This document shows, in pieces, positions 46,195-56,050 of a stretch of DNA of 64,000 nt. The notes under the pieces are model-generated. The model saw only the letters and a program-made list of their open reading frames with translations, was not told where the DNA came from and did not search any database. Source of the DNA: Podospora pseudoanserina (Eukaryota > Ascomycota > Sordariomycetes > Sordariales > Podosporaceae); contig NC_085922.1 of assembly GCF_035222485.1 (NCBI RefSeq), forward strand, positions 759,001 to 823,000. The letters run 5' to 3'. Every line of letters starts with the position of its first letter. The first letter of the stretch is position 1. A program made the translations under genes and the position numbers.

Positions 46195-48010
46195 TATAAG
46201 CGAGTCGCGCACTAACTATTGCGACGCGTTCTCTCTACACTTAACATCATTTTTCTCCACAACCTAACATGCTACCTACTTTAAAAGAAGTGAGGGTAAT
46301 CTTAGCCCTTAAAGCTCTTTAGAATAATAAGCGTTTAAGCGTTAGAGTAGCAGCGAGGCTCTATAATATTCTAGAATTAACGCTCCGTAATCGACGCGCT
46401 AGCCGGCCTGCACGACGCGATACTCCGCCCAAATCAAAGAAGCTTATTTAATCCGGAGAGGATATTATTATTTAATATATTATTAAGCTATATACGCGAG
46501 CTTTTTTATTAAAATTGCGTGGTGTAGAAGATAAAGCTAATTAACTTTTACGCATATATAACGCGCCTTTTATTAGTAAGTTTTAGGTATATAACTTCGT
46601 TAAACGCTAACTATAGTTCTATATATATTTTATATGTAAATACGATTATTAAAAAGCTAAATACGAAAATTTAAAGGTTATTAGCGAGTAATTTACGTTT
46701 ATACGGAATATTAAAGTTAAGTACGGTATTATAAATAATAATATTTATAATTTCGACGAAATTAAATTTATAATGAATATTATTTTCGCGGGTATAGTAA
46801 TTACGATTTTAAACGGTTTTAATAAAGCGAAATTAATTTAGTTTAGTAATTGTAAATAATTAACGGTAATTTAAAAAGTTAATAGTTTTAGTTAAGCTAT
46901 CTTTTATCTTATTATTTTAATTATATAATATTACTTTACTAATTAATATATTAAATATAATTTATTATTTACTTAGCCTATCGTAATTACCGATAATAAA
47001 TAAATTATTAATCCGGTAAGCTTAGATTAAATTAAATACTTTAATTATTATATAGCGTTCTATATAAAAAGTAAATATTAATTATTAATCTTTAACGGCT
47101 ATAAAGTTATTACTCGACCGAATTTAAACGTTATTATTAATAAAATAATATTATTACGCTTTATATACCTTTATACTCTTTTTACTTCCTTTAACTACTT
47201 GATATTAATTACTTTAAGCCGCGAAAATAAATATATAGTCGCTAAATTAAGGACTTAATATATATATATATTAATTATAAATAAATTCGAATTCCTTTAT
47301 ACTTTTTGCAAGGCTTTTTTCGCTTTTATAATAAAAAAATATATAAAGTAACTTTATAAATACTAACTTTATACTATATAATATAAAAAAAAAATATTTT
47401 TTAAATTATTTATAAAGTTTTATATATTAATATTTTTAAATTTACGGTCCGGTACTATATAACCTTAAGTTTTATAAATGTTATATAATCCTTAAAAAAT
47501 TAATTTATAATTAATATTTATTAATATTCGTATTATTAATTATAAAATAGTTTTCCGACTTTAATATTAATTACGGTAAATTAATTTATTAAAGGTATAA
47601 CGGCTATAATATACTAAGTAACTTTCCTTCGTATAGAAGTCTCTTCGCTCCGTAAGTCTAATAAAGTATTAAGTAAGCGCCGGAAAGTTAAAAAAATACG
47701 TGTAAAGCTTAGAGGGTTACTTACTGTATAAGAGGCACAGGATTTACTAAATTAAAAGGCCATAGATAGGGAGGGAGTGTAAAAAACGTAGCCGGATAGT
47801 AGTAATGCAAGGGGGCTTCGTACGAAGGTTCAGTGATATAGTATATACGGTAAGCCTGGCCATAATGCGCGCACTTGCCAGGAGACTGCAGAATCATCTG
47901 ATTTAGCTGTTTCTGATGTAATTATAGTTAATTCTGTGTGTTGATGTGGTGTAATTGAGGATAGTATTCATGGGGTGGTAGAGAGTGCGCGACTCGCTTA
48001 TAATGTACGT
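46170..48010 (+). mobile_element. Fot1/pogo-type Tc1-mariner DNA transposon, full length, destroyed by RIP-like mutation
   Basis: A 1,841-bp element bounded by perfect 25-bp terminal inverted repeats (46170-46194 and 47986-48010; both ends begin ACGTACATTATAAGCGAG) and a TA duplication (46168-46169 and 48011-48012), the target of Tc1/mariner elements. The plus strand from 46270 still shows the start of a pogo/Fot1 transposase: MLPTLKEVRVILALKAL, then NNKRLSVRVAARLYNILELT (helix-turn-helix), then ASRPARRDTPPKSKKL. Further in, YNFDE (first catalytic Asp) and remains of the IIFAG segment persist. The middle (about 46.45-47.6 kb) is extremely AT-rich with dozens of stops, nearly all TAA/TAG, and CpA seems to have been turned into TpA while CpG was largely spared, as expected of RIP. 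It is certainly inactive on its own. Confidence 0.9.
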
Positions 48011-48012
48011 TA
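47986..48012. repeat. Right terminal inverted repeat with TA target duplication
   Basis: Reverse complement of the left repeat, perfect over 25 bp, followed by TA at 48011-48012. Only one copy of the inner motif is present on this side. Confidence 0.9.
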
Positions 48013-51000
48013 TCACCCCTGAGTGCGTTGTTGTCCAGCGTAACTCCCCAAGGTTCAACCGGAAACAACCACATCTCTCCCACCTTTGCCAAACTTTAAT
48101 TCAACCACAACTGTCATTCCTCAACCAGCCATGACACATAAATGGTGTCTGACTCCCAGGCGCACTCCATGGTCTCCCAGTTGCGCCAAAGTGACCACAC
48201 CACTGGCATAACCGCCAAGCGCAACCCAGCATCTACACCCCAGGTGAGGTGAGGCTCATCAATTGTGGCGCCGCCACTCCGTTTCCTCCACATCAGAGCT
48301 GCACAAATGGCCGCGAATACGTCTCTCACCCTGCTACCTCTCAACGCCCGAGATCATGTCAGCGTTCGTGGTCCTTGTATCTTAGCCGGCCGAGGATCTG
48401 TGTCTCTCATCGTTGCGTTCGAACCAGGCTGCTGGGGTTGGAAGGACTGACCAATCAGATCATGGACTGCCTCCCAATCGGGCAGGCGATAGTGGGGTAC
48501 GCTGAGACATGGCTCTTGGCCTCGAACTACCTCACCATCGCCAATGCTCTGTGGAGATCTCCATGAGAGAGAGATGTGTCAAGATGGGTATCCAGGATTG
48601 TCGCACTTTGTTCCCATCGTGTGAGGAGGATTTGCGATATTGTTTGCCCTTGATGAGCCCGGCGCCTGCACAGAGACTTGTTTGTCCTATGCCCTCTGGA
48701 GGCAGATACCAATGACTAGTGGCTGCTTTACGTTGAAGCCTTCATTGTTTGATCGAACTTCAGGGTACTTTGATCTCTGAAATCCATCCCAGACTCGTTC
48801 GAGTTCGTTTCGGTTGTATAGGCATTAACGCCTTTTGACATGTCATTGAATTGTCAGTATTGCTCCTAATACTGTTTGGTTTACTCTGGTATTGACCGCG
48901 CTTTTGAACAGTATCCCACTCCCCCACAAAAGGCTATCAGACGTAGCACACATGCTCCCCGTGCGATACCAGATCTGAGATGACAGGCGGTTGTTCCGCA
49001 ATAGAAGTGGGCAATGCTGTTAGGGTTGATACTATTCGGGAGTTAACTTAGAGACGGAATTATAAATTTTGGGTAAGCCAGTCAGTCTTACTAGAGGCTT
49101 TAAGGGCTTCCCGTTACCAAATGCTGTACCCAGTGTTTCATGACACGGGTCGTGAACTTGGAAAGGGTCGACAAGAAGTCGGATAACCCTAAAGGGCCGC
49201 TCCATTCAATTGGGACATGATGTTCTTAAGATGTCAGCCACAAATATGACCTTGCAGGAGTGGATAGCTTACCTTGTTTAATCTCAAGAGTTCCAAATCA
49301 GGATCACGTTAGGGTTTGGAGGAAGATTAAACACTTTTGCACTTGGTGCCCAACTTGTTTGATGCCTGGTCCGTTATATTACGTTAGGTGTAATTTCTCA
49401 AGAAAGAAGACTCCCTGTGTTAAGAGAGTTGGGATTGATTGTCAGTCGACTCCTCACAGGAAATGGCAAAATGTCGCGACTGAGCCGCCAAACGATTTTC
49501 TTTTGCACTCCGAGCGCCAGGACCGCACACAGCGCTGCCGCCTAGCAAGACGACAATTGGTTTCTTAAATGACATTGTCGTGTAGAGCCTGACTTTTAAG
49601 ATAGCCGGTGTAATCGAGAAGTCGTAGGTGGGTTGGGAGGTAATGTCGACAAATACTCGAAGAAAAATCCAAACGGCGGAGAAGCCGCAGTGGCCTGCAA
49701 TCTTCACCTATCACTAGACCGCACGTTTCAGGCACCATAGACCTTGCCGTTGTCTCCTACCGCTTCTCTAGCCAAGGGTTTCCGCCGATCATGACCAGTT
49801 GGCCAATCTATTCCCATGGTCTTTGACAGTTGCCAGGAAGGTGACGGACATGACTTGATGCCGGTGCCCAGTCAGGTCCTGATCTTCAAATTTCACTCCC
49901 TGTGATATATGATGCTGAAAAAGGTCTTGCAATTCCCATCCACATCGTGTATAGGTGGTCTCGGCTTCTCAATTGACATCAGTCTCCTCTCGGACGCATT
50001 CTCCTCGACTTATTGCTTAATGCCAGGTTGCATCTTGTTTGTACAGTATCCAAATCAAACGCCATTACCTACTCAGCTCATTTCATCAACTTGATAACAA
50101 CCCAGCTGGCTTACCAGACAAGGAACCACCATCCATCAGGGTATTCATCTGTACCTTTGAGTCGTTGGCTGGACTCATCGCCATCACTCTGACTCTTGTT
50201 CCTTATACCGTCAGTTTCTCTGCCGTCCGAGTCAACCAAGTACACAGTCGGCATCTTAAGTCTCGGCCACCTCCACCTTCGTTGTGTCTCTGCATAGGAA
50301 AAAAGTATTCCTGGCATCCGGAGCTTCTCTCCCATGGAAGGAGACCAGCAGCAGGACAGGCCATCCCCCCACTCGTCAAGATGGGTATACCTCTTAATGT
50401 CCGATTCATTGAGATTTGACGGGCTTTTTTCTTACAGCTTACCTTGACCCTCCAGCATCCCACCAGGAACTGCTCCAAGCCTTCTCTTCCTCGAGTAATG
50501 TTGCGAGAGAAAAGCCGAGAATCAGCAATGACGAGAATTCGACCAAGATCCTACCATCGCAGCAGCAGCCGCCCTGTTTCAAGTTAGCGATGCCGAGTCC
50601 TCGTCGCAAAAAATCAACACAAAATCAATAGAAACAGTCGTCAACAAAGTGAAAAGCCAAACGCCAAGCAAGTAGACAAATAAAAAAAAGGGTATCTTCG
50701 GGCTTCGCTGAAAACAAAGTAAAAATAAAGCAAAGGACAATAGGAGAAAGACCAAAGGAGAAGAAGAGAAAGGCCGGCTTTGGTGACTTCTCCAACTCTA
50801 GGGGAGAAAAAAGAGATGGAATAGTTTGAGTGTCTTCCCCAACTCTGAGCCGACCTGACCATCCAGTTTGAGCAGTGGAAGTATTCCCCAACACCCCGAA
50901 GGGTTCATTCCGGATCTTCCTCGCTGCATCCGGTGCCCCGCCCTACCCGCTGCAATCCCGGAGGACCGGCGTTTCCAGCACATCTGGTCGGGTCTTGCAA

Positions 51001-52226
51001 TCCGGTCAGTGGCTTTCGTCTGCGCGACGTGGATCTGACACACTCGGGATGTTATGTGTTGCCTCTGCTCATCACCCATCCATCGAAACCCAACATCTGG
51101 TAGAAGCTGTCAACGGCACAACGGCAGCCACTAGACGCTCAACCCCCACTGCGGTTGGTCCGCTTCGCGATCAACGCCTTCGCCAACATCGATCGAACCC
51201 GAGTTCTCTCCGCAAGCCACTTCCTCCAGTTCATTCCACCAAAGCCGTTTCAATGTCACAGAGTCATCACTCGCATCTAGATTCAAGCCCTCAAACCTAA
51301 ACTCACAACTGCCACCCGTCCAGTCTTTGCTCGAATCAATCTCTCCACGTGGGTCGTGGGAAAGGGTGTGATGATGTTCAGGGGTCCACACTCAGTGGAA
51401 CCCCGAAAGCAAAAAACGGCCGGCAGGGTTCAACTCAACGACGTCAAATAGTGGAGTCACCGGGAACAAGAGGGGTAAGGGGTCCTGCGTTTGGCCCTTA
51501 TGCACTCAACCCTCGAACCGAGCATCGATTGGTGAGACAACTACTTGGAGGACGAGACAGAAAAAGGCGCGCATACCGTTCGTCGTTTCTCTGATCCTTT
51601 TCTGCAAACAATTGGGCTTGTTATTCCCAAACATGTCTGATTTGTAACAAGCCCGCCCCGAAAGCATCTGCCGGGTCCTCGGGTCGAAGTCTCCATGAGG
51701 CGCCAAGACATTCCAGTCTCTTCGCCAGTGGGGACCAACAGTCATCCAACCGCCCTGTTCTCCACGGAATGATGGAAGGGTCCACGGGGTCTCTCTTGAT
51801 CAAATATCCACCCACGATGTTTCCTCGCTAGCGTCTCCCGGTGCCGTCATGTTTCCAGACAAGCTCCGATGCAGGGGAAGTTCCGGAGCAAAACTACAAG
51901 TAGCAGTCTCTTCCCTCTCTCCCCAACAACTTCCGATTCTGTTAATAATACCCGCCTACCACCACGGCACACACTCACATCGCAGCACACTATTGGAAGG
52001 GAAACTTACATACACCTTACATATATCATCAATAAACACTTCCCCTCTCTCACATACCCACCCGCATCTTGCGTGATATACTTTTCTCAGAATTGGTGGG
52101 GGTGACTACTCACATACACAAATACAAACCCATCCGATCGATCGGACCGAACAATACCAGCTCCTATTTATCACTCACAACAACCGCCACACAATTATCA
52201 ATCTCCCCACCAGGGTTGACATCACC
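48013..52226. other. 4.2-kb gene-poor stretch right of the transposon
   Basis: Many short frames on both strands and no recognisable protein. The best-looking frame is 48344-48114 minus (LTWGVDAGLRLAVMPVVWSL), which could be a gene fragment but has no start context or neighbours. From about 51,900 a pyrimidine-rich stretch with CACA and ACCACC runs leads into the small membrane protein gene and is probably its promoter. Confidence 0.4.
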
Positions 52227-52814
52227 ATGTTCAACCTCGAAACAACTATGCCTCTCCACCCCTCCTCCAAAACCCTCCGTCCACCATCCCGACCAATCTC
52301 TCGACGACCATCCCTCAACACCGCTCCCACAACCATGAGCACCACAACCGCCACCACCACCACCACCACCCGCAAAACCCACCCCTCCACCCTCTCAAGG
52401 CAACAATCCTCCACCCTCCAAAGAAACCAACAATCCTCCGACCTCCTCATCACCACCATCTCCCCCCTAGTCCACACAATCCACCACTTCCAACAACTCG
52501 CCTACCACCTCTACCTCAACACCCTCTTCGCCTTAACCATCCTCGCCTCCGCCTCCTTTGTCGCAAGCAAGGCCGTCGCCTACCGCTCTTTTCTCCTTTC
52601 CAAAATCTTGGCAGAGAGCGGTGTGCTAGCGGGCAGGTGGGTCTATGCCAAAGTCTGGAACGGGCAGAGGTCAAGGCTGTTCAGAAAGAGGCTCGAGTTT
52701 GAGATTTTTGTATTGCTGTTTGGGTCGGGGAACACTATCTTGCTGTTGGTCCTGTGGCCGGGGTGGATTGTGCTTGGATTGGCGGGCGTGGGGTGGTGGT
52801 TGGTTAATGGTTGA
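52227..52814 (+). CDS. Small membrane protein, unknown function
   Basis: A single exon of 195 residues. The first about 80 residues are basic, Ser/Thr/Pro-rich and disordered, with a Thr run (STTTATTTTTTR) from an ACC repeat. Then follow hydrophobic helices at about 92-122 (YLNTLFALTILASASFVASK) and about 155-195 (FEIFVLLFGSGNTILLLVLW, IVLGLAGVGWWLV), separated by a basic loop (NGQRSRLFRKRLEFE). The layout suggests two or three membrane passes with the N-terminus in the cytosol. I recognise no family, although short proteins of this look recur in Sordariomycetes. Met at 52227 is the first of three nearby Met codons; 52248 (MPLHPSS) is equally possible. Confidence 0.55.
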   Translation: MFNLETTMPLHPSSKTLRPPSRPISRRPSLNTAPTTMSTTTATTTTTTRKTHPSTLSRQQSSTLQRNQQSSDLLITTISPLVHTIHHFQQLAYHLYLNTLFALTILASASFVASKAVAYRSFLLSKILAESGVLAGRWVYAKVWNGQRSRLFRKRLEFEIFVLLFGSGNTILLLVLWPGWIVLGLAGVGWWLVNG

Positions 52815-53018
52815 GGGAAGAAGAAAAGCTCACGACTTAAAACCCAGCAAGATAGAAGCTGGGATTCAGCACGTCGATTGGAATCGAGAGAGATCTGATC
52901 CTTTCAACCAACAAACGACCCGGCCCTGGTGGTAGAGGTTTGCTGTGATGGCATCATCCATCCCCGCCAATCCCAATTGTCACCGGGAACTTGCTTGCGG
53001 ATACTGTCAATCGGGACT

Positions 53019-54213
53019 TCATTTCGTCCCCGAAAAGAAAAAGGCATTTCCACCAGTGTCCCGCTGGATCTCCTTGGAGTAATCCACGTCAGGATCAAAC
53101 TCCTGCCACACACTCGCCGGGTAGATGTGCTTGTTGCGCTGGTACCACCTCCGATCAACAACCTTTGTCCACTCTGGGTCATCACCCGCCCCCTCCAGCG
53201 TTCCGATATTCCCACCAGCCTTCAGAACGCCACCACTTGCTGTCGCAGCAGCAGCAGCACTGTCCCCGGCAGGAAGAGGAGCCTCAGCTCTGTACTCAAA
53301 CAATCTCTTCCCTTTTGGGCCGAGAGTCTTGTTCATAATGAAGAAGTAGAAGTCGTAATGCTAACATTAAATGTCAATAACCTTGTCTCATGACCCTTGC
53401 GAAGTGAACTTACATGAGGAATAATAACCCCCCTCCTCACCAACATCAAATCATCCACCCCAACCCTCGCCCAATCCCTCCTCGCATTAGCATTCTTATC
53501 CCCTCCCACTCCCAGCTCTGCCCCCACCTTCCTGCTCTTGTCCAAGAAAAGCCAAACGTGATCCCCCTTTTTCACCCGGACAACACCCCCGGGGATGTTT
53601 GTGCCATCGTAGAAGACAAACGGGATCGCAATTTCCGTCTGCTTCACCGCCGCCTGTAAGATCAGGAACTCCTTCCTCAGGGCGTCCTTTTCAGCTTGTT
53701 CCTTTAATCTTGCTGCCTTGGTCAGGGCTTTGGGGATGACGGGGGCGGAGGTGTTGACTATTTTCTTCGTGTCACTCTCGCTCTCGGTGGTCGGGTTTTT
53801 CGACTTGGGTTTTGTTGTTTGTGGCCCATCCTCCTCTTGATTGTTTTCCTCATCATCATCTCCGAATGACACCAACGCCTTGACTGTGCGCTTCGTGGTG
53901 GTTTTCTTTTTCTTTTTCGGGGGAGGTTGGTGGTGGCGGCGGTCGGTTTCGCTCTCACTAGGGACGGGGACGGCGGCGGCGGGGGTGCCGGTTTGGGATC
54001 TGTCGGGGGCGTTGGGATGTTGCTGTTGTTATTCACGCGGGTGATGGCGGCGGCAGCTTCGCGGGCTTCGCGCTCTTGCTGCTCGAGGACTTCGGCGCGA
54101 CGTTTGCGGAAGTCGGCCAGGCCGACGAGGCCGACGGTTGTGTGGGAGAGGCGCTCGTTGGTGGTTTGGTTTTGGGCGGTGAAGCGGGAGGTGGTGGGGG
54201 TTTGGTCGGACAT
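53019..54213 (-). CDS. XAP5 (FAM50) family nuclear protein
   Basis: Exons 54213-54037, 53953-53414 and 53360-53019 give 352 residues. The second intron (53 nt, GTAAGT) is clear. The first (83 nt) uses a GTGAAT donor and a GAG acceptor that restores frame, so its exact end is uncertain. The N-terminus has TVGLVGLADFRKRRAEVLEQQ, matching the XAP5 start 'TVGLVTLEDF'. A Lys-rich stretch (KKKKKTTTKRTVKALVSFGD) follows, then the XAP5 domain: KEFLILQAAVKQTEIAIPFV, FYDGTNIPG, HYDFYFFIMNKT, and VVDRRWYQRNKHIYPASVW. Family members are nuclear; FAM50A associates with the spliceosome and plant XCT acts in clock and small-RNA control. A role in RNA processing is therefore likely. It lies immediately downstream of the METTL16-like gene on the same strand. 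Confidence 0.88.
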
Positions 54214-54476
54214 TTTTGGGTGGGTGTGTTGTTGTCTTGTCAATTGAAGAGAGAGGGTTGATGAGGATGACGTCGCGGGGCGGGCTTTGGCAGCGTTGAA
54301 TATGCTTGTGGTTGCGAAGAAGCGCCATGGAAGATTCCGCGAAACTCACGGCGGGTGTCGCGATAAATACCTGACTACTCTGGCGGAAATAGTGGGGCAC
54401 GCGAAGGCCAAAAGTTGTGTTTAAACCTCCAGAAACTCATTTCCTCTCCAGCCACGGTGTCTTAGACGACCTGCTC

Positions 54477-56050
54477 CTATCTCAAATCTTTCAATTTTCC
54501 CTGCAAAAAGCCCCCTAAGCTCTCAAACATAACGGCGTCATGTCCTTCCCGCCAATGCACTGTTACTGTTGTCGTGGGGACGCCCATCTCAACGGCAACG
54601 TCAAACCCAAGCCGGCATTGCACTGGATCAGATCCCGGCGCGGCTGAACTCAACACGGAGAAGCTTGTGGATTGGTCTCGCATTTTCTTCCGCCTCGATG
54701 CCCGGCTCCAAACATTTTCTCTTGTCCTCCCTGTTCCCTTTCTGGCGTCTGTGTCCCAGTTCCACGACAGTAGCTCCAATGACCGCATAACCTCGTTAAT
54801 CCTCGTGATGGCGTGGTCAATTGATCTCCCCGGATGCAGACTCAAAACCTCAATTGCCAAAACTGGCGGCGAGACTTTCTTCCAGCCGCTGGTCTTCACC
54901 CTGGCAACATGTTCTGCTGGTCTCATCGGCCCGAAACTCCACCCAAGCGCCCATCGTCTGGTCTTGTTCCCTTGTATGAACTCGGTGATGGCGTAGTTGT
55001 CTATCCCATTGGCCTTGAGCTTGTCAACCAAAGTCTCGACACTGCTAGCCTTGCCTAGCATGGAGGTGTACCACTGAACCTCCTCTTTCAGTACCAGAGA
55101 CTCTTCTAACATCCGACTGATGTGAGCAATTTCGCCACCCTCACAAACCATCTCGACAGGTGCGCCAGTACAAGCCGAATGTGGCGGACGTACTTTACTT
55201 TGCGCCGAAGAGAGCATATCGTCCTCAGACTCGTAAAAAGGAGGGTTCATCATGGTGAAATCGATGTGGATGACCTTCTCGTTTTCTCTGCCACGGAGAG
55301 GAATCAGGGTGTCTTCTGGTTGGCGCCCCAACACTATAATTCGGTCTTCAAGATGGTTCAACGCGACATTTTCCCTTGCATATTGCAAAGACTTCTCATC
55401 AATGTCTGGTTGGTGTTAGCTGGCAATGGTAACCATGCTCACCAACATGAACAGCACATACCGGTTGCAACAAAACGCCACGATGGGCGCTGGGTCGTCC
55501 CCAGCAAGGGGTAGATACAGCTTGCTCCTGTTCCAATGTCGAGCCCGCAGGCTGGTCGGCCTGGTGGCTCGTACGACGAGGTGTCTACCAATTCCTTAAG
55601 CCATAAAATGTAGTTGTGTCGATTTGGCACCTATGACTTTGTCAGCGAGAATCGACACTGTATCTGAGAGGCGAAAGCCTACTGGAGGGCACAGTCTGTC
55701 ATCGGGCAGCTCCAGCTTCAGGTTGAAGTCGAGTGACAGCAGCGTCTTGGTGAGCTGCATGACCGCTTTTGGCTCGGTGAAATCGAGATGGCCATTTTCT
55801 TGGAGTCTGGAGTCACATCATCAGCCAGTGCTATGGTAAGGTGGAAGGTATAGACACAAACATACACAGCAGCAAAGTCTACATCTTTCTCGGCGAGTTG
55901 TTTGAAGTCGAGCTCACGATCATACAGGTGCCGAAAGTGAGCATCATCTGAAGCCGCTACGTTGAGGGACTGTTGAGATGCAGGAGCTGCTTGGGACTTG
56001 CGACCGGGTTGTTCCAGATCATCCAGTACCTTCCTCTTTTTGCTCGACAT
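54477..56050 (-). CDS. METTL16-type U6 snRNA N6-adenosine methyltransferase
   Basis: Exons 56050-55866, 55806-55683, 55630-55462 and 55405-54477 give 468 residues. Introns of 52-59 nt have GTATGT or GTAGGC donors. Features in order: basic start MSSKKRKVLDDLE; DFAAVLQENGHLDFTEPKAV (about 57-76); SAM-binding GLDIGTGASCIYPLL (about 132-146); RENVALNHL; catalytic MMNPPFYESEDDM with NPPF at 213-216; TGAPVEMVCEGGE; and NYAITEFIQGNKTRRWALGW. This order and the NPPF motif are those of METTL16/METT10D, which methylates the ACAGA-box adenosine of U6 snRNA. The vertebrate C-terminal VCR domains seem shorter or absent. The distance to the XAP5 start is 263 bp. Confidence 0.92.

Noticed and set aside
46170-48010. 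LTR-type retroelement
   Set aside because: The ends are inverted, not direct, the target duplication is TA, and the readable remains match a DDE transposase with helix-turn-helix, so it is a DNA transposon.
48114-48344. 76-codon minus-strand frame that looks protein-like
   Set aside because: Not enough length, context or family similarity to call a gene. It is mentioned only as a possible fragment.
49420-49707. 95-codon minus-strand frame with a hydrophobic start
   Set aside because: No family, no splice continuation, and an overlapping frame of equal quality on the other strand.
50039-50419. 126-codon plus-strand frame with one hydrophobic stretch
   Set aside because: Composition looks random. 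No homology recognised and no context.
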